A DNA stretch of 64,000 nt from the NCBI GenBank assembly GCA_036873755.1, contig JAVTVY010025301.1, positions 44,425 to 108,424 of the forward strand, given 5' to 3'. Positions 48,706 to 57,744 of the stretch are shown one piece after another. Below the pieces are notes generated by a model, which searched no databases, was not told the origin of the DNA, and saw only the letters and a list, made by a program, of their open reading frames with translations. Both the position numbers and the translations under genes were made by a program. Each line of letters starts with the position of its first letter. Position 1 is the first letter of the stretch. The DNA comes from Hanleya hanleyi (taxonomy: Eukaryota > Mollusca > Polyplacophora > Lepidopleurida > Hanleyidae).

Positions 48706-48869
48706 TTGTGACTGTCGGCTTCGGAAAATATTAGCTGCCAAGCATTTTTTCAACAACTACGGCTGGTGAATGGCTTGGGATCGGCTTGGCTCCGGCTTTT
48801 ACATGCAGTACAGAAAAGTGCGCCACCGGACCCTCCAAAAGTGACCGCCACTTTGCAGTATTCCAGTTA

Positions 48870-49083
48870 GACCTGCTTATGGCGTATATATATATCACCC
48901 AGTAGCATTTGCTATATACTGTGTTAAGGCGATTTTATTTAACGTCACAAAACGTTATTGTAGAAACGGATAAAACAGGGCTATACCACCTAGCGTCTCC
49001 ACTCAAAGATTCTCAAAGCGTTACATATCGCATGCTGATAGCAAAATACGAGGGTAGCCTGCAAGATCTATGGCTTTACGTTT
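48870..49083 (+). repeat. family X copy, left part, interrupted by LINE
   Basis: Matches the reverse complement of 38920-39080 (AGTAGCATTTGCTA, GCGATTTTATTTAACGTCAC, CATCGCATGCTGATAGCAAA-like). It breaks at GGCTTTACGTTT and resumes at 51512 with TTAACTTGTGTGTAATTCC, so the LINE landed inside it. Confidence 0.8.
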
Positions 49084-51469
49084 AAAGCTGAACGGTGTTT
49101 CCGTCGAAATCCAACTTCTGAAAATTTGAAAGATCTCCGAGTAACTAGAGCTAAACCTCGTAGAACCATGAAACGGAACAAACGCGATTCTTGGAAAAAT
49201 TATGTTTCTAAGATCAATACACATACTCCTATAACAAAAGTTTGGAATATGATCCAAAGAATAAAAGGTAAAAGCGCCAAATCTAGTGTTCATCATCTCA
49301 ACGATGGAAATGAGTTTCAAAAAAAAAGAGAAGAGAAAAATGAAATGAAATTCCCCTCCGGTAACCATGAAAGCTATAGCGCTATGTTTACAATTGAGGA
49401 ACTTCATGCTTCTCTCTCGAAAGCTAATGATTCTGCTGCAGGCCCTGATAATATTCATTATCAACTTTGAAACATCTATACCGGAATATTCTCTAGAAAT
49501 TCTATTACCCATATTCAACAGACTTTGGACAAGAGAAGACTTTCCACCGCAATGGTATAATGCCATCGTTATACCAGTAGGCCTACCAAAGCCTGGCCGT
49601 AACCATACAGACCCTGGTAATTATCGTCCGATTTCACTGACTAGATGTATTTGTAAAACAATGGAACGCATGATAAATGATCGCCTTGTTTGGTACCTAG
49701 AAACTGAAAAGAAACTTATTGATATTCAAGCTGGTTTCCGTAAAAATAGAAGTACCATTGACCATTTAGTCAGATTAGATTTCTATGTCAAGAATGCTTT
49801 CGCCAAGAATGAACATGTAGTTTCCATCTTGTTTTGATATAGAAAAAGCCTATGATACTACATGGAAATACGGAATTCTAAAAGACCTTCATACTATGGG
49901 ATTAAAGGGCCGTTTACCCATTTTCATATCCAACTGGGTACAACCATGTCTGACCATTTCGACCAAGATCAGGGTGTCCCACAGAGCAGTATTTTGTCTA
50001 CTACTCTGTTTAGTATCAAGATCAACAGCTTAGCGGAAGTTTTGAATAAATCAATAGATGGTTCACTCTTTGTAGACGATTTCAACATTTCCTGCAGTGG
50101 AAAAAGTATACACAATATTGAGAGAACATTACAACTTCGTCTGAATAGAATTCAGAAATGGTGTATAGAAAATGGCTCGGGGCGTTCAGAACATCCCATA
50201 AAGAAAACTTATAAGTCGAAGCAGATGAATTTCCTTTAGAACTTCGAAGAATTAAACTATCACTGCAATATATCACAAAACTGCGATCAAATCAATCGAA
50301 TCTCGCATATTACTGTTTTCAAACCTCGGTTCGTGAATCTTTATTTGAAAAAACCCCCTCCATTATTCAACCACTTGGAATTCGTATGAAACCACACATT
50401 GTAGCAGCTGGTATTAAACTTAGTCAAATATTACCTAACAAGCTCTTACCAATTCCACCATGGCAGTCAGCTCAACCAGAAGTAGATATTTCTCTAACGA
50501 AATATAAAAAAGCAGACACGAGCCAGCTCTTGTATACACAAGAATTTGGTCTACTGAGAGAGAAATATAGATCGCATCAGGCTATTTATACAAATGGTTC
50601 TAAAGATGGTGAGAGAGTAGCATGTGCTACTATCTTTAGTTCCAAAACTAAAACCTGTCGACTAGCAGGTATAAAGTTCGATATTCACTGCAGAAGCAAA
50701 AGCTATATTGTTGGCTTTAGAAGGTATTGGTTCCACTAAAAGTAAAAAATATGTCATATTCTCAGATTCACTGTCATGCCTCCAAGATAATGAGATTGAT
50801 CTTGTTGGAATCCCAAATAACGATTTCAGGTCCTCTACCTGTACTTATGTGAGACGGCTGTTTCAATCTTTATGGGATGTTGTGAATAATAACAAACTTT
50901 ATGAGTTCAAAACAACTGTAGGCTATAATCGTCTGAACAGCCGGAAACGTTTCGATCAAACCATGATCAGGCGATGTAGAATCGGCCATACACGATTAAC
51001 TCTCGAACATTTACTAAAAAAGAGCCGGTCCCAAGGTGTGTTTCATGCCATGATGCTCTCACGGTGCACATGTTCTTATCGAATGCATAGATTTTAAGAT
51101 TGTAAGATATGCTTTTTATCGAACGACTACTTTGGAAGATCTTTGGTCGATATTTGGTGTAAGAACGCATTGTTGAGGCTTTTGTTGAGGCTTTTGTGCA
51201 GCTGAAAAGGGTCACGTCTAGACGCATTGTTGAGCTCAGACAGGCTATTGTAGGCTTTGTCTTGTGCGTTCTCACACCAAGTATGAACCAGATCTTTTTG
51301 GTCGGGTGAGGGAGGATTGCATCTAGGGTTATTTGAGAGAAATCGGGCTGTTGTAATGTGTGTATGTTTTAATGCGTTGGATTACTATAGGTTAATGACT
51401 TGAGCACTTAGAATTTTGTTTGATCGTCGCTATATAGCTGAAGTATTGCTGAACGCGACATTAAACCTT

Positions 51470-51511
<42 letters not shown>
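49084..51511 (+). pseudogene. I/Jockey-like LINE: RT, RNase H, C-terminal domain, 5' truncated
   Basis: Non-LTR retrotransposon ORF2. 49126-49470: NDSAAGPDNIHYQ. 49500-49837: NYRPISLTRCICKTMERM and QAGFRKNRSTIDHLVRLDF (RT). 49862-50239: DQGVPQSSILSTTLFSIKIN and SLFVDDFNIS, the active site reading FVDD. 50560-50800: AIYTNGSKDGE and VIFSDSLSCLQ, RNase H carboxylates. 50940-51090: RRCRIGHTRLT. RNase H after RT puts it with I/Jockey-group elements. Several frameshifts, so dead. It ends in a 3' untranslated region with TATAGCTGAAGTATTGCTGA and a TC-rich tail. Confidence 0.9.
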
Positions 51512-51514
<3 letters not shown>

Positions 51515-51905
51515 CTTGTGTGTAATTCCGTTTTATCCGGGGCTAGGGGCCGTGTGAACCCTTGTACTTCAAGATCCTCATGGTGTTCATATGAACATAC
51601 GCAGTCAAAGCGTGACTGAGATACATCATTCTCTAGATGACGACTTAACAACGAAGATCATATGGATTAAGAATACAGAGCAGCGATACGGATTTGATAT
51701 TTTGGAACGCCATCATTGAAAACCGTCATCAATGTTGACCGCTTGTTTCGCAGAAAACCATCCTATGTTTATACTATGATTGTCTTTTTGAATTTGGTGC
51801 TGATGCTGTTATATGGAATATGGAATAGGTCATTGGATTATGGATGCGGATATTCTTTAATGGACGACGGCTGAATAATGAATGACAGACCAGACACTTG
51901 TAATT
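51512..51905 (+). repeat. family X copy, right part
   Basis: Continuation of 48870-49083 after the LINE: TTCCGTTTTATCCGGGGCTAGG core, AAAGCGTGACTGAGATACAT and the ATGACAGACCAGACACTTGT end, aligned with 4980-5372. Confidence 0.8.
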
Positions 51906-52185
51906 TGATGAAATTTTTATTCCATTGACACACTGTCACCACCCACAAGGCAAACAGTGTATCAGTTATGTGTAAGAGCATAAAGTCAGATATATTTTCG
52001 AGTTTGGATGATTTTCTACAAAATTAGGGCCACCTTCTCGTGAACTTTTGAGATTTCGGTATGATAGGGTGGGTTAATTTGAGCTGTATTTCGTGTTCAC
52101 GTGTGATCAACATAAAATTATTTGTCATGTTCCCCACAGAACCAGCTACACTTTGAAGTACTTTAAAATAAAATTGTGCTGGGAA

Positions 52186-52270
52186 ACGATGCCGAGTACT
52201 GACACGATGCCGAGTACTGACACGATGCCGAGTACTGACACGATGCCGAGTACTGACACGATGCCGAGTC
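52186..52270. repeat. 18-bp tandem repeat, 4.7 copies
   Basis: Perfect units of ACGATGCCGAGTACTGAC, ending at GATGCCGAGT before CATATGACTCC. An 18-bp period keeps frames open on both strands, hence the repeated-peptide ORFs here. Confidence 0.9.
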
Positions 52271-53134
52271 ATATGACTCCACAGCAAAATAAACCGACTG
52301 AAAATTTCTAAAAGCATCACAAGAACCAGAAGTAATCTCTGTGGTGATTTGTATCTCAGTCACGCTTTTATTGTAGCTGTTCATGTGAAGATATTGAATG
52401 AAATTATCACACGACCCTTATCACCGGTTTGAGCGATATTAGATACAAATATTTCAGCGCGATGATACAGTAGCCCTATCATGCTATCTGTTGGGAAATG
52501 ATGAACTATGTGACCGCCAGATAGCAAAAAACGGCCCCAACGAGAGTGTATTTATTAAGTTGAATTTATTAGATTTAAATTGTATTTATTATTATAAAAT
52601 TATTTAGTTCGTATTCAGAACAAATACCCGTGACGTCCGCACGCTCAATTAGCGCTTTATTCTCGACCATGTTTACAAGTCATAATACTACAATCACACT
52701 GATTTGCACGGAGGGCAAGCCTCGGGGACGAAACGTCCACCAGCAGATTCATGTCTTATTCTATAAAAACCGCATTGACTTGAAAAAAGACAGGACAATT
52801 TTTATTCGTCTGCCGAAACATCCTCTCGCGCATCGGGTTGGACGTGACAGCTTCATACATCAACAAAACTTGCGACTTTTTGTCAAAAATTGGCGGTATA
52901 CTTCGTAATTAGAATGGTATATGGTTCTTTTTTCAGATTGAGTAAATTTTCGATTTTTCAATCATGTTCATGTTACCAACGGTATTAAAAGGCAGAATTG
53001 CTGCTAGCAGCATGCATTTTTTTCAGCGTGACAATGTACGGTATCCACTTATTGGCTTGAACCATCAACAATTTGTTGTCAGCGATGTACCACGAAAGTC
53101 CCATTTTCTGAACTTGCCCCGGACTAATATGTCG

Positions 53135-53780
53135 AGTCATACCATAATCACAGAGACAATTCCGAGCCACGTTCTTGAGTTTCTATTACGTGAACATGTC
53201 ACGATGACCATATTCAATGAGTTTAGTCAAACAATACCACCAACTGGTCTATATACAGCTAGCATATATATATATATATATATCTAGCCTGTATAGCGGT
53301 TGTACACATTTCGCCATCCGGCAATGTTTGAGTAATGAATAAAATGGGTAAATGTTGATAAAATAGGTAAATTGGGTTGAAAACTATGTAAATTGTTTCA
53401 GTTGTATTAAAACAGTTCGAGAGGCTTAGCTCAGTTCAGTTTATCCACTTGTTGCCACAGTGTGGCATATGAGGAAAATACATATAAGTCAAGTAAATGA
53501 CGGAAGTGCAAAAAGCGTACATGCAAAGCTAAATTGTAGGAATTCCCTGACAATAGATAACAATAAATTTCATAATTTAATAATTCTCCTGAGATACAAA
53601 CTGGCTTGTTCTATACAGTACAGTATGCAGTATGTAGCAAAGTACATTAATTGTATATATTACCCGACATAATCTTAAACTTATCTAATATTACTATCGT
53701 GATTTTTGACAGGAGATGCCCTGTCAGAAAATGGGCTTTGCTCGGGTATACATGATATCATAATTTTAACGACATAAACA
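53135..53780 (+). repeat. interspersed repeat R, copy 1
   Basis: Aligned with 56190-56792: ATTACGTGAAC, TCACGATGACCATATTCA, CTATATACAGCTA, TTCGCCATCCGG, TGACAGGAGATGCCCTGTCA-like. It lacks the palindrome at 56290 and the viral element following 56792, so it serves as an unoccupied reference. Confidence 0.7.
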
Positions 53781-53800
53781 ATTGGACTTTTATTTAACGT

Positions 53801-54335
53801 TTAACCCTGGGATGACTCCATCTACCAAATTTTCTGAGCTTCCACGACAAAGAATTGAGAGCCGACACTGCGTGACTTTCTGGTTTATCATATTGGATTC
53901 ATTTTGGGCCTATTTTCATAACCCCTCGAGTAATGGATCATGGGCAATGGCCACGTGGGGTACCAGAAAATGATGTTTTCGTCATTTTTCTTCAAAATTT
54001 CTGCTTTCCCGCGATGAAAAGTGGGGGAAAACTATTTTATTTCACATCACATTAATATTTCCTGATTTATCACGCAGATTTTGTGGAGAAATTGCATAAA
54101 TGAAAAATTCGAAAAATCGGACCGAAAAATTACGTTTTTGAATATGACGTCACTGTTACATCATCAAAGCGACCATCTTGGCTTTTCACATTTTATGGCA
54201 GAGCTTGACCCAAGGGTATAGTGTGGTAGGATTCTGCTCCCTAGCTCAAGGGATAAGAAAAATAATTAGGGGCTGCCGAAATGGCTCCTCACCAGTCCTG
54301 GACAGGTCCCAAAAAGCCCAGGCAAACCAGATATT
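53801..54335 (-). mobile_element. TTAA MITE copy 7, right end decayed
   Basis: TTAA at 53801 and the family body (CCACGTGGGGTACCAG, ATTTCACATCACATTAATAT, GACCCAAGGGTATAGTG). The right end AAGCCCAGGCAAACCAGATA has lost its TTAA. Confidence 0.8.
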
Positions 54336-54738
54336 ATTATGGGATAGGACTTTATTTGCTTAAGCATAAATAAGTTTCTTATGAATACAGTACCGGTACC
54401 TACGTGTGTTGATCTGGTTACCATGGTTTCAAAACAAATCCCTGAATTACTGGCAAGTCGTCAACTGGTTGACCTAAAATACACTCCTTCCAACAATCTT
54501 TTATGCACCTCTGGATTTAGAATTCATAAGCATTATACATTTATAAGCGCTTGGTTTCTTCAACACAATGCAATTACCCAATGGTTGGGCCTATCATATA
54601 TGGCGAGGAGGAGACTGAGTGTACGGTTTACGGGCCTATGCTAAAACTTAAATTACAGATTTTCCGGCAGAATCAGTCTTGATGCTTGGGGTGTCAGTGA
54701 ATATAGCGCAGAAATTCGGCCTGTATAGCAAGCCGTTT

Positions 54739-55184
54739 CAGTATTTAATCGGTTATTCCATGTGTTCAAAACTTTTGCACATATGTAGAAAAGAATTCCA
54801 CATATGTAAAAAACAGTTTTTAGACTTCTGTGCAAAAGTTTTAGACATATGTTGAAAAGATTTATTTATATGTGGAAAAGTTTTAGACATGTTGAAAAGT
54901 TTTACCCATACGTGAAAAAAGTTTTAGACATATGTGGAAAAGTTTTATACATATGTAGAAATGTTTTGCACTTACGTTAAATAAATTGTCTATTTCACTT
55001 ATGCATAAAATAATTTTACATATGTATAAAACTTTTCCACATATGTCTGCAACTTTTCAACATATGTGGAATAAATACGCACTTTTACACATATGTATAA
55101 TTTTTTTACACATATGTTGAAATCTTTTTGACATATGTGCACAATTTTTCGATATATGTCAAATAACCGATTAAATACAGAAAG
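54739..55184. mobile_element. foldback element built of ACATATGT palindromes
   Basis: Ends GTATTTAATCGGTTATT (54742) and AATAACCGATTAAATAC (about 55160) form TIRs. The interior has about a dozen ACATATGT or near copies at 20-30 bp intervals, with GGAAAAGTTTTA-type spacers in the left half and their complements (AAAACTTTTCCAC) in the right half. Confidence 0.75.
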
Positions 55185-56189
55185 GGCTTGTCATGTGAGT
55201 GTATGTTAGGCGTACTTGTCAGGTTCAGGTGTGGCCAACATAGATTTAATTTTCATGTAGTCTTGTTCCCCGCAGAACCAGCTACCCTTTGAGGTATAAT
55301 GTTCCACATTCCATGACTTATTCTGTCAGAATTTATAACACGAAAATTCATACGACAGATGCTGTATGAAAAAGAGGGATTTCTCCACAAAGGCGCCATT
55401 GTCTCGATCATATCGGAAGAACATGAGCATATCTATAGTGAGTCCATTGCCGGACATCAAGGGAATTGTCTTGTCATCGAATGAGTGAAGCTCGATCGAA
55501 TGTGGTCAATTAAAAAATTGGAAGCCTAATTTATGACTGAAAAATGTTTAAAAAATAACCATAATTTGTGAGTGAGTGAATGAAATAGCTCTGAGAAATT
55601 ATATCAGCTCGTTTTAATGGTTTTCATTTCTCCCTGTCTTTAAATTATATTGCATTGTCGATCAAAGTCAATAGCAGCAGATGAAATGGATATTCCCTTG
55701 ATTCTACCCCCGAAAGATCTCTTCTATTTTGATGTGTTTCTCCTGGTTTTTCGTCTCAAGCTTATCTCCATGGTAACGGAAGTCCTACAGCTGACATGCG
55801 CTGTTCAGAGTTTCGGTGTGATACTGTGCTTTCAACATGGATGCCAATATGGATTCCTAGCAGTGCAGATCACGGTACTATGTCCTACATTATAGTACGG
55901 GACCATACCGAGTGTGGTGGTTTGTGTGTTGGCAATGGATTTTAAAAATACGGCTGCTACTGGCTGCAGGCATTGTCCAACGCCTCAATGTGTCCAATTA
56001 TTGATTCAGCCTTTAAAAAATTGTTGTAAGTGGTGTAGGCCTACCATGGAAGTCCTATTTTCTGAACGAGGCACCCAAAAACTAGGAGATTGCGTCTGTG
56101 CTTGCCGGATAAAGTAAACATAACCATGTTCAACTGTAGTAAGTTTAATGTTTCCTATGGGCCATCTTATTGCAATAGGGTATATATAT
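55185..56189. other. no gene recognised
   Basis: Short chance ORFs and repeat scraps: a GTTCCCCGCAGAACCAGCTA block also seen near 52130, and a GTGAGTGAGTGAATG SINE-tail remnant at 55569. Confidence 0.4.
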
Positions 56190-56792
56190 ATATACCATAA
56201 TCACACAGATAATACCGAGCAAAGTTCTCGCAAGATTCTATTACGTGAACACGATGTCACGATGACCATATTCACTGAGTATAATAGTCCACAGGGGCTC
56301 GTTACCGTTGTTAATTGGTTAAATAGGTTGATTATAGGGGGGGGGGTGAGGTCCCTTTTATTACCGACCTCAACCCCCCCCTATAATCAACCTATTTAAC
56401 CAATTAACAACGGTAACGAGCCCCTGTGTAATAGACCATCACTACCACCTACTGGCCTCTATACAGCTAACTTTATATATATAGCTAGACTTTACACAGT
56501 GGATGTAGTCATTTCGCCGTCCGGTAAAAGTATTCAGGAACTGAATAGAAGAGGTAAGTCTGAAAAATTAATGGCATAGAAAAAAACAAAACAATGTTAA
56601 CTGGTTCTGCTCTATTAAATGTTTGAGAGGCATGTATATGCTAGCAAAACAAAGCACACTGATACTAAAATATTCCATAACATACTGCTGAACCTATATA
56701 ATATTACTGTCGAGAAAATGGCCGAGTTAGCCCAGTTTTTGACACGAGACGCCCTGACAGGATGTCGGCTATGCGCGGGCATATATCGTAGC
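56190..56792 (+). repeat. interspersed repeat R, copy 2, flanking the viral element
   Basis: Second copy of the 53135-53780 repeat, with a palindrome inserted at 56290-56428. Similarity fades after GCGCGGGCATATATCG (about 56788), which places the left boundary of the Polinton. Confidence 0.7.
56290..56428. mobile_element. 139-bp near-perfect palindrome (snap-back MITE)
   Basis: Left arm CACAGGGGCTCGTTACCGTT and right arm AACGGTAACGAGCCCCTGTG continue complementary for about 62 bp each, with only 10-15 unpaired bases at the centre. TAATAG occurs 3 bases before the left arm and immediately after the right arm, a possible 6-bp target duplication. Confidence 0.85.
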
Positions 56793-56839
56793 AGTGAGTA
56801 TGTCAGTAGTAGGGTGTAAGCATCTGGAGTTTTTAGCGC

Positions 56840-57626
56840 CTCACTGCGCATGCGCGGAGTGAATAATTGGGTTGGCATAGGGGGGTTTCGCATGTCGTGA
56901 GTCAATGTAAATGAGGAGTATTTATGGAAATGAGGGGTGATTGTATGTGTGCGCATGCGTGAGTGTATGCGCATGCGTGAGTGTATGCGCATGCGTGAGT
57001 GTATGTAAATGAGGAGTAGAATATGCAAATGAGGTGATTGATGCGCATGCGTGAGTGTATGCGCATGCGTGAGTGTATGCGCTGTGGTCGGTTTCAAGAT
57101 GGCGGCTTGTTAGGGTTCATTGGTGTTGATTCAAGATGGCGGTTAGTTTTTCTAGGTTAGGGGTGGTCGGTTTCAAGATGGCGGCTAGTTTTTGTATGTT
57201 AGGGGTGGTCGTATTCAAGATGGCGGCTTGTTTGTGTGTGTGTGTGATGGGTTTTTCCCCCCTCTTCATTTGCATATGTTCAAGATGGCGGCTTGTTTTT
57301 CTAGGTTAGGGGTGGTCGTATTCAAGATGGCGGCTTGTTTGTGTGTGTGTGATGGGTTTTCCCCCGCTCATTTGCATATGTAGTCGGTTTCAAGATGTTG
57401 GCTTGTTTTTTGTAGGGTGGGGGTGGTCGGTGTCCGTTTCCCGATCCCCGAGCTTTTCCCCTCTCTCTCTCTCATTTGCATATGTCGTTTTTCAAGATGG
57501 CGGCTTGTTTTTCTAGGTTAGGGGTGGTCGTTTTCAAGATGGTGGCTTGTTTTTCTAGGGTGAGGGTGGTCGTGTTCAAGATGGTGGCCTGTTCTCGGTT
57601 GAAAATATGCAAATGAGATGAAATTG
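56840..57626 (+). promoter_or_regulatory. upstream array of NRF-1-, YY1- and octamer-like motifs
   Basis: TGCGCATGCGC at 56845-56855; five GCGCATGCGTGAGTGTAT units (56951, 56969, 56987, 57043, 57061); CAAGATGGCGG at 57095, 57132, 57174, 57216, 57281, 57323 and 57493, with variants at 57391, 57535 and 57577; ATGCAAAT at 57023 and 57607, and its complement at 57268, 57370 and 57474. These match known consensus sites of NRF-1, YY1 and Oct/POU factors. They sit directly upstream of the TATA box of the polymerase gene. Binding is inferred only. Confidence 0.6.
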
Positions 57627-57628
57627 GC

Positions 57629-57637
57629 TATAAAAGG
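57629..57637 (+). promoter_or_regulatory. TATA box of the polymerase gene
   Basis: TATAAAAGG, 108 bases upstream of the ATG at 57745 and 15 bases after an ATGCAAAT octamer. A CTGC repeat leader (57680-57715) lies in the presumed 5' untranslated region. Confidence 0.7.
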
Positions 57638-57744
57638 AGTTCATTTTTTAGGGTAAGGGTATATTCAATCTGACTTACCTGACCTGCCTCCCTGCCTGCC
57701 TGCCTGCCTGCCTGCATTTCTGTCTGGCTTGCCTATCCGCTTGT

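Noticed and set aside
52093..52384. ORFs with repeated STDTMP or SASCQY peptides
   Set aside because: Produced by the 18-bp tandem repeat, which is open in several frames.
54760..55160. CRISPR-like array of regularly spaced short repeats
   Set aside because: Repeats are 8-bp palindromes with uneven AT-rich spacers that reverse polarity, inside TIRs and in an animal genome; no cas genes.
57192..57383. Small ORF upstream of the viral polymerase
   Set aside because: It is read from the CAAGATGGCGG/GTGTGT repeats and has no domain.
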